Positions 30,389-43,899 of a DNA stretch of 64,000 nucleotides are shown here, one piece after another (position 1 is the stretch's first letter; every line of letters starts with the position of its first letter). A program made the translations under genes and the position numbers. The stretch comes from Monosporascus cannonballus (Eukaryota > Ascomycota > Sordariomycetes > Xylariales). Below the pieces are notes generated by a model. The model was not told the origin of the DNA and ran no database searches. It worked only from the letters and a program-made list of their open reading frames with translations. The stretch is taken from assembly GCA_004154925.1 (NCBI GenBank), contig QJNS01000080.1:62001-126000 (forward strand), in the 5' to 3' direction.

Positions 30389-30847
30389 TAAGGGGCTGCA
30401 TACGCAGTAGCTAAGGATATGGGCCACAACAGGTCTATTGAGGAATCTAGGGAACAGCTAAGAAGATGCGTGGGAGCAGCTAGCTATATATACAGGAGCC
30501 ACGGGATTAGCGCTACGCTAATCCCTCTACTAGGGCCCTTGGCCCGTGACAATATGCAATTTATTCGACGTTTATGTTTTTATGATATAGTAAAAAGCAG
30601 AAACATTTTGTAAATCGATCGACAATAACAAAAATACTATTGTGATGCACTTTTATAACGGGACTTTTTAATATAGAAAGTTTGATAATAAAAGCGAATA
30701 TAATTAAATATTATAATTACTTTGCAACTAGTAATAGTTCTAATTCTTCGTAAGACTTATGTCGTCTTGCTTTAGCTTTATTATAAAGATTATATTGTTA
30801 TCGTATCTTTTAAATTATTATTTTCATTTTAAGTTACCTTATTTTGA
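30389..30847. other. Little-mutated island with perfect hairpin, then AT-rich DNA
   Basis: From 30,389 to about 30,560 the composition is near normal. It contains arms GGGATTAGCG and CGCTAATCCC around a 3-base CTA loop (30,506-30,528), followed within 8 bases by CTAG. GGGCCC then TTGGCCC follow. A 64-codon frame (30,419-30,613) is open but unlike any protein I know. The rest to B1 is AT-rich. It separates the broken end of element D from element B1 and could be a terminus of the element sitting between the two D fragments. Confidence 0.5.
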
Positions 30848-31053
30848 TGTAAGATAATGGACAGCTGTAAGCTGGGTAAGGTAATCTCCGACCAGTTGTA
30901 AAGCAGATTCTAAGAAATGAATGTATTAGGTTATTTCCATCTGGCGTTTCCCATTAGCTGCCAGATGGTGGATTTATATTAGTAAGTAGGTCGGTAGCTA
31001 ATCGGTAGGTGGTCGGCTACCAGCCTTATCCTTATAAGGGCTATATTTTCATA
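30848..31053 (-). repeat. 3' LTR of B1
   Basis: This 206-bp LTR is bounded on the plus strand by TGTAAGATAATGG and ...TATTTTCATA (unmutated form ...TATTCTCACA). It is one of four copies in the window, the others starting at 38,064, 53,159 and 60,557. Confidence 0.9.
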
Positions 31054-31499
31054 ATTATTCCCCCTTTTTAAGTTATTAATCCTTAATAATATTATTATTA
31101 ATTTAATATAACGTATTTTGTAAATCTGATTACGTATATTTTCCGATAATTTACCGTTATATTATGTTATAAATAATTGCCATAATAATTAATGCATATT
31201 ATATTACATAATTCATTATATTCCGCTCAGTTTTTTATTATAATTCGTTTTTAACCCCATTTTATTTACTTTTTTTTTTTTTGCGTTTATATTTTTATCT
31301 TTTTTGCGTATATATTCCGTTCGGTTTTCCTTTTTTCTTTATTTTTATTTCGCCTTTTCCGTTTGTTTTGCGTATTATTTCCGTTCGCCATATTTTTTTT
31401 CGTAAGGAATTCTAAGAGAAATAATATTTTGATATTAAGGAAAATTAGGATTTCTTTTAACGTTATCCTTTTAATATTAATAATAAAATAAATATTAAT

Positions 31500-34400
31500 T
31501 GTATTACGAACGGCAATAAGCCGTATTATATTTACTTAATATATCGTTATTTCGATTACTATATAATTTACGTTTAAATTCCGGATACCTTAAATTACGT
31601 TATAATTAATTATTATTATAAAACTTTTCGCGCGGTAAATAATTATTCCTAATATTCCTAATATTATTATTTGATTTCCGTTTAAATTCCGATTGTTTTT
31701 AAGGGTACCGCCTATATAATTTCTTAATTCGATACCGATAATTAGGAGTTAATCGACGAATTCGAAAAAGCTTATATTACGAGTACCCAATACGAATATT
31801 CCGACATAATTACGGTCGGTTATCGACTTAACGTCCTTCGTAAGGTTAAATTCGCCCTTAACGCAGTTATTATTAAAAAATATTATTTTCTTAATATAAT
31901 TAAAATCGATTTCCGATCGTTTGTTATAATTATAAAAATCCAGTTTTAACGTTATTTTATAGGTTTATAAACTTAAATTCTTTTTATAAATATTACGGTT
32001 CTTTTTTTATTATTCCGTAATTAATTTCTAATTAGGCATAATTTTAAGGTATTCCTATAAATAAGGCGATTTTCGAAAACCGTTATGCCGTTATGCTTCC
32101 CGTTTATAAATATTTTCTGCCCGCTTTTCGACGTTTTGACGAAATTTTGATATTTATTAAGAATTATAATTAAAAAACGGCTTTACCCGGCGAAATTATT
32201 ACCAAACTTAAATACGTTAAACGTTTTAAAAACGGCGCCTTATTTCCGATTAATAATAAACTATATTCCGGTTACTTAAGTTTTGTTTTTCGTAAAAATA
32301 AGATATTTTTAAATTTTTTCTAGGTTTTATGTTTAGCAAATTTAATAAATGTATTTGTTTTTTATTATTATATATTTTCTAATTATTTTCCGATATTTTT
32401 ATATTAATTTTCTTAATACGTTTATTAAGGGCTAATTAACGTAAAATTTAATATTTAAATGCAAAATTGTATTTTCGAAATAAAAATTTAATTTTTTTTA
32501 TATTATTTATAAATTTCCGGTCGGTATACGATAAGGTAATTATTCGTTAAAGGTTTAAAAATAATTATATAATTAGGTAATATTTTAATATTAATATTTT
32601 AATTTTATTAGAATTATTTTTTATAATTTTTGTAATTATTAAACGATTAATATCCGATTAAGTTATTATTATTTTACGGTTTTTAAATCGTTTTATTTTT
32701 TATATATATATCTAATTTTTTTCTCGTAACGCTATAATATCTTAAGCGTATATTCGAAATATTTTTAGGATTTTTACATATTATATTTAATAAGTTAACT
32801 TTTTTTATTTAATTAGGTATTCGTATTGCCCCCGGTTATTTCGGTAACGGACAATATCTTTTATTATTTATTTTTTCTATTTTTTTATTAGGTTTAATAA
32901 TGTTATTTAGACGTTATTCCATTTCTGGCTATATTACGGTTTTAATAAAAATATTAGAAATATATTATATATCCGTTAATATTTAAGAAAAAAAATTATT
33001 TTATACGCCTAAAAGCTTATTTACTTTTTAATCGTAACCCGGATATAAATAAATATAAATCTTTTATTTTTAAATTTAAATTTTTTAATCGATAAATTGA
33101 TTTATTACCTTAATTAAAATTCCATAAGTATATAACGTTAATTATAATATTTTTTTAGGTTACCGTTATTTTTTCCTAATATTCGTATATTATTTAACGA
33201 ATAACTGTTGTTTTTTTAAATCATTTTTTAATTTTTTATATTTATTTTTTAAATTTTTATAAAAAATATTTTATTATTTTTAAATAATACCTATATAAGG
33301 CTTTAAACGGAAAACGGCTAATAAACGCGTTCCGTATATTATTATATGCAAATTTCGTATTTCGTAATAAGTTTATCCAATTATTTTAATATTTATTAAT
33401 ATAATTACGGAAATAATATTTTAAAACCTAATAAATATATTTTATTTATTTATCGGTTTGCGAATAATAAACGGTCGATATTTGCCGTTTTATTTCTTAT
33501 TTTTTTTTATAAAATTCCGCCCAAAATTAATTTATTAATAATTTATTTTTATCGTTCATAATTCCAATTAACGTACCGAATTTATATTTAATTTCGTCGT
33601 AAAGTAATTAGGTTAATTCGGTTACGGTTAAGATTTTAATTATAAAGATAAATAATCTTAATTTCGTAAAGCGGTCGACGATTATCAGAATTACGTCGTA
33701 TTTTAGCCCCTTTAAACCTAGGCTTTTAAGAAATCCTATAATAAAATTTAACGAAATTTCTTGGAAAAATTACTGAAATAATAATAAAAGCTATAATTAT
33801 TTATATAGTTTATAGCATAACTTTATTATATCCTAATAATTCGGATATTATTTAATATATTTTCGGATATCGTTCGCCATATCTTTTTAATAACAGTTTT
33901 TGGTTATTAATTTTAACGTATTAATTTATTTTATATATTTTGCTTTTAAATTATCATAATATTAATTAATTAATTATTTTCGTAAAACGCCTTATAACGA
34001 AATTACGAATTTATTTTAATAATATAAAACTTTATTTAAATCCAAAAAATATTTTTTTTATTCCGGTTTAGTATTTAATTATTTATATTAAATTTATAAT
34101 ATTTAAATTTTTAATTTGTAATTTTCGAACCTAATTATAAAATTATTGGAAAACTTTTAATTAAAATACCGTTTCGTCCTTAAATAATATTTTTGCTAAA
34201 AATCGTAAAACGTATTAATTATAAATAATAACTTTAATATTAATCTTATTTTTCCTAAATTTTTCGGAATTCAATTATAATATAGTCGTAATTTACGGTT
34301 ATTATTATTTAACCGTTAATAATATTATTATTATAATTTATATTTATATTTTTATTAGTAAATAATAAATTCGATAAATATATAGTTTTTTGTTTTCTTT

Positions 34401-36850
34401 TTTTTGTAAAAGCTTTTTGTAATTATATAATAAAGGTTTTCCGTTTTTTTTACGCAAATAATAATTACCTGAATTTCCGTTACTTAAAATCTATTTGGAA
34501 ATTTTGCAATAAACGAATTTTATGCTGCTTTTATAAGGCCTTTTGTCTTTTTATAATGCTTTAAATTACGTTATATATTTATAATTATTTTCCGTACGTT
34601 TTCCGGCATATTATTCGTAAATCCGAATTTCTTGAATAATATAAGGATTATATTTTTATATGCGATTTCTCTTAATATGTAATCCGGGCGTTTAAATAAT
34701 TTATCTGCCGGATTGGTAATGCCCAGTTAATATTAAATTTTAAAATCAAATTATATAAGGCAATAAATTTATCGAATTAACCTCCTTTTAAAGTTACGCG
34801 CCGGTATCTTTATTATATCTTTTAATATTATATAATTAGTAAATATTAAGAAATTTCTTTCCGTACTTTTAAAATATTACCGTTAATATTTTAAATTTTT
34901 TATAATTATTAATAATTTTTATTATTTTATAACTTACTGTTTCTGGATTAAATTTAGCTTTTACGATTAATATGCGATTAAGTATTAATACTTTTCGTAT
35001 TTTTGTAAAAATATTTTTAATATGGCTTTTACCAAAACGTTTATTTTAACCCTGGTATTTTTAGCATTATTTTAATATCGGAAAATAGTTATTAACTAAA
35101 AGGTATTTTTTAAATTTCGGAATACTTTTTTAGCTTTTTTGGGCCATTTAAATTCTATTGTTTTACTTTTGTTTTACGTCCTTTTTAAAAACTTAATAAT
35201 AAATTCGGTAATACGTAAATAATACATAATAAATTTCCGATAAAAATTTGCAAATCCCAAAAATACTTAAATATTATAAATTAACTTTAGCTTTAGTTAC
35301 GTTTTGATAATATCGACCCGTCGGCAGTCTATTTCCAAGCTATTAATATTAATTACAAATCTTAAAAATTTTATTATTTTTTTAAAAAATTCGTATTTAA
35401 ACGTTTTAGTAAATAATTAATATTATAATAATTGTTCGTAAATTAATTAAAAGTATTTCGCATATTTTTTTTCGTTATCCGAATAAATAATTATATTATT
35501 TAAATATATTACGTATATAGAATTAATTAATCCAGTTAATACTTTATATATATAAGCCTAAAATATCATTAACGTATTAATAAAGCCAAATAACATAATT
35601 ATATATTCGAATTATCCGTATTATATTCGGAAAACAATTTTTTATTAATTACCCTTTTTAATTTTAATATAATAGTAAATATCCTTAAAATTAATTTTCG
35701 AATATACCTTAATTAACCTTAAGCAATTTATTATTTTTAAAATTAAAGGTAAAAGGTATCGATTTTTTATCGTTATTCGATTTAACCCTTTATAATTAAC
35801 ATATAATCGGAAATTGCCGTTTTTCTTAAGCATAAATAATATTAATACTTTTACGTCCGCTTTCGAATAACGTATCCGGCTTACTTTTAGATTTTTTCGG
35901 ATATATTTTTTAAATATTTTCCTTTAAAATTTTGAAATAAAATAAATTAGGTCGAATAAAGGCATTTTCCTTAAAATTAAATTTATTATATATTTTGTCT
36001 TTAGTAATTAAAGTATTTTTTCTTTATTTTTTCGAAATATATTTGCCGGAAATTCTTTAAGTATATAAAAAAATTAATTATCTCTTATTTTTGTTATTTC
36101 CCGCATTCCGGGATATTTAACTTTTTAATTAAGTTTATAAAATTAACGATATAAATTTACTTACCGGAAAATATTAAATTTATAATTTTTTATTTATTAA
36201 CCTTTTATAATAATTCGTATAATTATTAATATATAACTATATTTAATAAAATTTTTAATTTACTTATTCCGGGTCTGGATAATAAATAATCGTGCGCTTT
36301 TCGATCGCGGTATATTACAAAATAAATTTGCTTAAACTTTTATTCGTTTCCGTTATTATTTATTATACTAACAAAAATCTTATAAGCCTTATAACATTTG
36401 ATATACGCGTCGTTAACGCCGATAAGGCCTAGAATATTTACGGAAATTAATTGAAAATTAAGTTTCCTCGCCAACCTTTTACTTATAATATTCACTTATA
36501 CTCCGGTATCCATATCTATTTATACCGCCATATCTCCTATATTTTTCTTAATAAATACCTTTCTTTTAAATCGCGGCTTTATTTCGACCATCCTATAATT
36601 ATTAGCCGAAATAAATTAAATGTATACGCCTATTCCGGCTATTTTTTAAATTTATATTTAAAGATTGATTTAGTTTATCGTTATATATTATAATGTTTTG
36701 CATAGCCTTCGAAAATCGGTTTCCGTATGGCCGGAATAACAAGGTTTTTGTATTCTTTTTTAATTTGTAATTTACATTTCTGTGGCCTAGCTTCTTACAG
36801 TTATAATATTTAAATAAGCTCTTATAAAAATTAAAGGTATTAAATTATAT
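31500..36850 (-). pseudogene. B1 gag-pol remnant (zinc knuckle, RT, integrase)
   Basis: Gag ends in a zinc knuckle reading YYNCKKLGHRNVNY, where the first and last of the three cysteines of CX2CX4HX4C have become Tyr. The RT fingers/palm read LKKNGNFRLYVNYKGLNRIT, then NRYLLPL and YSKINFKDIYYYIKIKKGN (35,833-35,645). The catalytic YLDD box reads YLNNIIIYSDNE (35,511-35,469), with both Asp changed to Asn. The integrase core reads KYDVILIIVDRFTKL (around 33,705-33,660). All changes are G-to-A or C-to-T, as expected of RIP. The element cannot make working reverse transcriptase. Confidence 0.8.
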
Positions 36851-38063
36851 AAATTTGTTCCGATTGGAATTAAATCGGCGATTATCTGCCTTCCAAATAT
36901 AAAAACGCTCGTAATCCCTATTGCTTTTATATAGCGCCTTTAATTTGCTTTGGGAATTTCTTTTCCGAAAACGATAAAATAAAATCGTTTATCTTTGTTA
37001 ATACTTTTGGCGGAAAATAATCAGTTTTTTTTTGCTTTTTTCCAAGCGTTCTAATAACGTTCTGCCTTATTTGTTACGTTATTCACGTATTTTAACTTAA
37101 CATTTTTTCGCAATAAAATATTTCGTAACCTTAATATTAATTTGTAGAAATAAATAAAAATAAAACGTTTATTATCTTAATCGTTTCCGGGCTAAAAGTA
37201 TTTGCAAATTTTGTTTTATAAACCAGGAATCTTTATTCAACGTAAAAGTCCAATAACGATTAATCGGATTATTATCGTAACTTTATAAATTATTCTTTAT
37301 ATTCCTTATTAAAAAGGTTGGAATTTACGTAACCTTTTTTAATAAAAATTTATAAATTTTTCATTTTTAAATTTTTCTTATAATTAAAGTAATTAAATAT
37401 AATGCGGTATAATCGTTACGTATTTGTAATTAAAACGTCCATATAGCTCATAACTTATTAGATATAAATAAAAGTATTTCGCCCTAGCTTTTCGGCATAA
37501 ATTTCCGTAAGAATTTTTATTTAATTTCCTTTTTCTTTAATTAACGCGTATTCGAAAAGTTTCGGGTAATTATAATACGGTATTTATTTATCGCTTTTAA
37601 GTTTTTGTGATAATATCGCAATTAACTTATAAAGCTTTGTTTTTTTTTTTAATTTATGCCATTATTTATTATTCGGCCAACTATTAAAATAATTCCTAAT
37701 ATTATTTATTTTGCTAACGAATAATCTCCAAAATTTGATTATTATTAAAAGGTTTAACTTTTTTTATTTTGAACTTTGGAACGTACTTATTATATTACGT
37801 CCGTTTTCCGACCGTTTAATTAACAGTTATCGGAATACGTTCTTATTATATATATAAAAAAATTCAAAATCTCGGAAACTATAATTCTTTGCCCGTTAGG
37901 ACTCCGTTATAAGCTTTTTCGCTTATTCCCGTACCGTAATTAATCGTTCGTCGGTTAAGTTCCGATCGGCGGTTTTTTCGATTAATAACTTAGGTTCGTT
38001 TTGTAATTAGCGAACTTTGCTTCTGGTAATTATCGTATTATCCTTTATAATAAATGGAAGAAT

Positions 38064-38269
38064 TATAAGATAATAAATAGCTATAAGCTGGGTAAGGTAA
38101 TTTTTGACCAGTTATAAAGCAAATTCCAAGAAATGAATATATTAGGTTACTTTTATCTGGCATTTCCTATTAATTGCCAGATGGTGGATTTATATTAGTA
38201 AGTAGGTCGGTGGCTAATTAGTGGCTGGTCGGCTACCAGCCTCATCCTCATAGGGGCTGTATTCTCACA
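38064..38269 (-). repeat. 5' LTR of B1
   Basis: A 206-bp copy of the B-family LTR. The part from about 38,160 to 38,269 is nearly identical to the clean solo LTR at 60,557-60,762, whereas its left part is clearly RIP-mutated. Confidence 0.9.
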
Positions 38270-38274
38270 CTTGA

Positions 38275-38437
38275 TCAGGACTCCATTTTGGAGGTTGTGG
38301 CTGCGCCCGCGGCGCAGCAGCCATAGCCACAGCTATAGCTTTGATCAAGAAGTATTTCTCAGGGGTCCAATATATCAGCTAAACTCCTTTAAGAATAATA
38401 CCTACAAAAATAACAAAACCTCCAAAATAGGGACTGA
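38275..38437. repeat. Inverted-repeat island (MITE-like)
   Basis: Arms TCAGGACTCCATTTTGGAGG (start 38,275) and, inverted, AACCTCCAAAATAGGGACTGA (38,417-38,437) match at about 18 of 21 positions. Between them lies a second hairpin with arms GCTGCGCC and GGCGCAGC (38,303-38,322). Composition is normal to GC-rich in a sea of AT. B1 inserted within a few bases of the left arm. It may be a MITE or one end of the helicase-bearing block to its right. Confidence 0.6.
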
Positions 38438-39099
38438 TGGCAAATTATAATTTTTTCGTTCCGTTTAGTACGCTCCTATATAAATTCGCCGAAATTATTA
38501 ATATTAACTTTGGTAATATATGCTAATTATAAAGCTTTTAATATTTTAACTTATATAATTTAATGCAGAATTAAAATCTTTATTTCCTGATATAATAATA
38601 GTTCTAATTAATACGAAATAAAGATTGCTATAATGAAAAAATGGCCTAAAATCCCGATTAGTATATATCATAACCTTTTACCCCCCTTAGGCCAGTACGA
38701 TAATAGCATAACCTTATAAGCCAAAATAATAATATATAGGGCTTAAGATCGTCCGTAATAAGTCCCGAAACATATTTTTTTTTAATTAGCTAAATACGGG
38801 TAATATACTTAAAGGTTTAAGGTAAATATCTTAAATTTTCGAGCACTTAATTTTTTAAAGCGAAACATTTATTTTTATCTGATACCTTTACCGGTCTTTT
38901 GCCGATACAAACGTAATTAACCCATATGCTAATATTATGTATACGGCCGATAACCTTATAAAAACTTTGCGCCGTCGGTTTATTTGCCTTATATTAAGCG
39001 TTATATTTAACGGGTAGGGCCGTATTTTACGAAAAAAATAAATCGATATAATACATAATCTGGTTTTCGAAAAAGTTAAAATTTTTTTTATTATTAAAA

Positions 39100-41000
39100 T
39101 AAATTTTGAGAAATCCTTAATTATTTAAGCTTTTTTGTTAATTATTAACTTAAGTATTATTTAGGTCGTATTATTAATTAAGCTGGCAGAAAAATAATAA
39201 ATTTTTATATTAATAGTTTTATATTTTGCTTTTATTTTGATATTTGCGGATACGAAAAAACTTAATCCAAAGATATTCGACGGTATAGCTACCGGATGGT
39301 ATAACCATATTATTTTTAATCCTAAATAGGTATTAAGCAATTAATTCCAGATTGCCATATTAAATTTTATTTTCGAACGACGATATAATTTGGTTATTAT
39401 CGATAAAGCATATTTATTATTAAAATAAAAAAAATTTCCAGCCTAAATATATTAATATTTGTAATTTGCATTTTATTTTTTTTGTTTATATATATTAGTT
39501 TGCGTATATAATAATTGCCAGTAATATTATAAAGAAAAAAATCGCGAAATATATCGGTTTTCGTCAAATCGGCGGCTTAACTGGATATAGTTATAAGGCG
39601 AAAGTCCGGCGTTTTAATATTAATCGTTTTGAAATCGATATTGTTATTTTCCTTATATCTAAAGGTTAATATTCGAATTAAAGGTATTTAAATTTCCTAA
39701 TAATTAATATATCCGGATTATTAAGTAATATCCCCTTAATTTAATTTAATAATTTGCGTTTTATTATTAAAATTATTATTTATATTAATATTAAGGCGAA
39801 AATTATAGATATTTATAACCACCTAATTAAAACTATGGTAAATCGGGGGTATTTATTAAAGGTTATGAAAAATATTATTAAGTTTTATAATTCCGAAATA
39901 TTTTACGAGAATTAAGTTTACATATATAATAATTTAAAATAATCGGATGGTTTTATTCGTATCGTCATATTTATTATTGCTTTTAAATTAAATATAAATA
40001 TTCCGGATATTAATCGAATAATATAATAAGATATACCGCAAAATTTCTCGATTAAGGATTTATAATAACGATTTAATTAAACGATTTATAATTATAAGCG
40101 ATTAAATATAATTAGCTATAAATAAATTACATTATTTATACTTTATTAAGCATTTAATAAGCATAAAATTAAGCTATTTATTTTAAAAAAAGTTAAAATA
40201 ATAAAAACGATTTAGGCCCAGCAAACCAAAAACCGTATTATTTATAAAAATATAAAGGTTACAATAAAAAGTAACATAACGGACTTAAATAATAAAAAGG
40301 ATAATACGTAATATATCGCGAATAATCTTAATTAAAATAAAATAATTATTAAATTTTAATCTTAACTTTCGGCCGGCTAAAATATTAACCGTAAATTTCA
40401 GAAATGGAATAATTTTAATTTACGGTACCGGACAAAAATAAGGCCTTAATAATACGCGTTATTTAACGGCAAATATATACGTAAGATAATTTTAGCATAT
40501 TTAAAAAAAAACGAACTTATTATATTGGAAAAAAACCGTAATAACCTAATTCCGGCTAAATCTTATTATAATATATGTACGTTTAATTTCTTTTATATAT
40601 CCGAGCCTTTAAATTCGAAAATATTTATATAAAAATAACCAAAAGCCGGTTCGGTAAAAGCGGTTATTTGGGAAATAATAAAGTTCTGATATAAACGACG
40701 GGCGAACGAATTATTTTTTGCATAATTGTTTCCGTTTAGCGGTAAAAAGGCAAAATAAATATTTATTTTTTATTAAATTTAAACGGTCCTTATCTAATAA
40801 ATTCCCGAATAAATTAAACGAAATTAAAGGTTCAAATTTAATTCAAAATATAATCGAATTAATTAAGGCGGTTCCCGGTCTCGATAAATGGCAGTATTAG
40901 AATATTTTAAAAATTTATTTATTTTTTACGTTATATATAATATATGAAAAAATTATATTTTCGATTTTACAAAAAGTATAAGTAACTTTCTGCAAACGGC
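39100..41000 (+). pseudogene. RecQ-like SF2 helicase relic, RIP-mutated
   Basis: Reading through stops on the plus strand gives motif II as NLVIIDKAYLLL (39,384-39,420; from VIDEAHLL). Motif V reads RIVIFIIAFKLNINIPDINR (around 39,960-40,020; canonical form ATxAFxxGVDxPDxRxVIQ). Motif VI begins DIPQNFSIKDL**RFN (40,030-40,075; canonical form P.SLxxxxQRxGRAGRD). A motif I-like AG.K region lies near 39,175. The spacing between motifs II and V (~195 residues) fits RecQ. Downstream (40,718-40,900) a frame ending IIELIKAVPGLDKWQY may belong to the C-terminus. DEAH became DKAY by G-to-A and C-to-T changes, and stops replace Trp and Gln, as RIP predicts. Fungal telomere-linked RecQ helicases and helicase-bearing DNA transposons are both possible sources. 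Confidence 0.6.
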
Positions 41001-43899
41001 GGAATTCACTTAATCGGAAATAATAACGCCATATTCCCATATCGTAAACTGATCCATATAAATTACGGATTATTATTATGTTATAAATTCGACAAATATC
41101 GAAAAGAATTATAAGGTTATTTTAAATCGCGTCCCGTCCTAATTAAAGCATATCGTATATAGTCTTTCGGTTTAAATTAGTAATTAACGGTTTAATAATA
41201 ATCCTCATAATTTAAATACTAAACCGGTATATAATTTATACGCCTTTATAACTTAAAGTTATAATTTCGGTTATAATAACGTTTATATTTATACGCATAA
41301 TTTATAACGTATTAAATAATTCTAATTAAAAACTTATTTCGTCCTTTTTATTTATAATATCGGCGCAAAATTTATCGTTTTTAAATATTTTTAACTTTTT
41401 AACCTTATTTTTGTTACCGTACCCATATTTGCATAATTCGTTTACTTTTATATTATTACCGGAATTGCCGGCGTCTCCAAAACGTAATAATTCGCAGCCC
41501 GACGTTATAAATAATATATCGGAAAAAGAAATCAAAATAATAATCTTTGTCGAAATTAAGAAATTACGCGTTAAAAATAAACGATACTTATCGGATAATA
41601 ACATTAATAACAAATTAAAGAATAATCGCAATATTAGGTTAAAAAGCAGGAAACGAAATTTTGCCGGTCCTAATTAAGGCTAATAGCAAAAAACGCGTTC
41701 GGTTTCGGCGCGGCATTACAATCGTAAAATACGATAACTGTAAATATTTATATAATATTAATTAAAATCATTAATATATTATTTATTTATTAAATTCGTT
41801 ATTTTTATTAATTTTTAGTTCGTTCAACTTTATACGAGATATTAATTTATCCTAATCCAGATTAATTATATATCGTAATAAATATATAATAAATTCTTTA
41901 ATTAAAAAAATTAACGGAATTTTATATTATATAATTCGAATTATAATTTATCGCGGTTATTAACAAATTATCCCTTTAATTTATAGCCCTTAATTTATAA
42001 CGCCAAATTAAAATCTTTTAAATCTTATTTTTCGGTCCCTTTTTTCGAATTCGTTATATTAGCTTTTAAAATATTTTTATTTTTTCCAACCTTTAAGATA
42101 TTTTGGTTCAGATTAAATAACTAAAGTAGAAAATTAATTATACGGATAAATAAATAATATAAATAATTTTTTGCTAATATTAAAAAAGCCATTTTTTCGT
42201 TATTAATATAATTATTCCGGCGTCCGCTTTTTTCTAAATATTAGTTCGAAACATTTAAAATCCCGGGTTTATAATAAATCCTTATTAATTACGCTTTATA
42301 ATCTTATTTTCCTATAACTAAGATTAATATCTGTCGGCGTACAATCCTAATTAATATTTTTCGAAACCGCTTTTATACCTTATCGTTATTTTATTAAAAA
42401 TTTTAATAATTTTTTTTTCGAATTAAGGCTTTTTAGTTCCCTTAATAAAAGTTAACGGCCGGATTTAGTTTTTTTCCTCTCGCCGCGTTTTCCCTTTGTC
42501 GGCGTAACTAAGTCCTTAATTAATTCTAAGGATTCCTTTATTTCTTTCCCGGCTGGTTTTAAGAATTCCTTTGTATTAAAACCTTATATAAGTATAATAA
42601 TAATCGGATATTCCGGGTAACCGCCGAAATCCTTAGTATTAATACCGAATATGCCGCGGTATCTAAAAATCTAATTTTTATATAAAGTTATTTGCTCGGT
42701 AGCCAATTACGTATAATTACGGATTTTCCTTTTATTTAATATCATGAAAATAACGTCCATATAATATATACTATAAAATATATTGCCGTTTTATATTTTT
42801 CCTAATCGGAACCATAAAATTACCATATCCCTAATATTATCCATATTATACAAATCGTTATAAATCATAAATTCTCAAAAACGGCTAACGGTCTAAATTA
42901 TACGGTTTTTTAAAGAATATGCGCCGGTTAAATTTATAATATAGAAAACGTTTATTTCGCGGTTCCAAAAATTTATTATCTAATAATCCGTATTATTTAT
43001 ATCGATAATTTTATTACTATATTCTGGTATAAAAAAACGAATAATACTGCATATTATTTAGTAATTGTTTTAAGGTTTAATAAAAACGAAATTTAAAAAT
43101 TGTTAAAATATATAAATATATTTCTTATTAACCTTTTATAAGTTATATATATATAATTAAGGTCCCGGAATATTTATTTAAATATTATTCCGAAATTATC
43201 GTAAATAAAATATGCGTTAATATATATATAACTGTAAATAACTTACGTTTTTTGGCATATAATAATAAAATTTATTTTATAAAAACCTTATGGTATTAGA
43301 ATTTTATCGAATAATCGTTGAACTTAAAAAAAACTTATTTTATAAGTTAAGACAAAGTTTGGAAAAATAATATATATAATAAAAAATAAGATACGGAAAA
43401 TAACGTTATAGTTAATATAATTTATATCAAAAGTTAATTTAATGCCGTTACGATCTTTATATACGTTTTAATTTTTTGTTAAATTGCCATATATTTTCCG
43501 AATACGATTACCATATTTTATTTTATTAATTAGCGGTAATATTATTATAATAATTATATAATATTAAGCATATATAAATAAGTAATTACAAATAGGAAAT
43601 TTAATAATATTATACGTTTACCGATTTAAATTCGGCCTAATTAAAATCAGAAATATAAATAAAAAATGTAAAATATAATAAATAAAGTAAAATTCGTATA
43701 TTAAATAATTACTGAATATGTTATTAATATTAATAAGGAATATGTAAAAGTTTATAATATACGAATAAAATTTACGAATAATTAATAAGTTATAAAAATA
43801 TTTTAAGGTAATATATATAATTAAAATTAAAATATATATAAACTTTAGAATTATATAATTATAAATATATAAATTATTAAATATAAATAAAAAAATTAA
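41001..43899. other. AT-rich RIP-mutated DNA, no assignable gene
   Basis: This lies between the helicase relic and the far end of the long minus-strand frame. Two overlapping frames at 41,326-41,677 (opposite strands) and a minus-strand frame near 42,650-42,430 (reading TKEFLKPAGKEIKESLELIK) look partly coding, but I cannot assign them. They may be the C-terminal parts of the two converging genes. Confidence 0.4.

Larger units (their letters stand above)
30848..38269 (-). mobile_element. Complete Ty3/gypsy LTR retrotransposon B1, RIP-inactivated
   Basis: Two 206-bp LTRs (30,848-31,053 and 38,064-38,269) flank a ~7.0-kb interior. The target-site duplication is TTTGA on the left (30,843-30,847) and CTTGA on the right (38,270-38,274), one RIP-type change apart. 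In minus-strand order the interior holds a zinc knuckle (~36,830-36,780), protease region, reverse transcriptase (35,833-35,460), RNase H region and integrase (33,710-33,500), then a polypurine tract (AAAAAGGGGGAA at ~31,060-31,070). The order RT before integrase identifies Ty3/gypsy. No open frame is long enough to encode a protein. Confidence 0.9.

Noticed and set aside
30419..30613. 64-codon frame in the RIP-spared island
   Set aside because: It spans a perfect hairpin and crosses into RIP-mutated DNA; composition rather than selection explains it.
36451..36693. 80-codon plus-strand frame in B1
   Set aside because: Antisense to the B1 gag-protease region; an artefact of AT-rich sequence.
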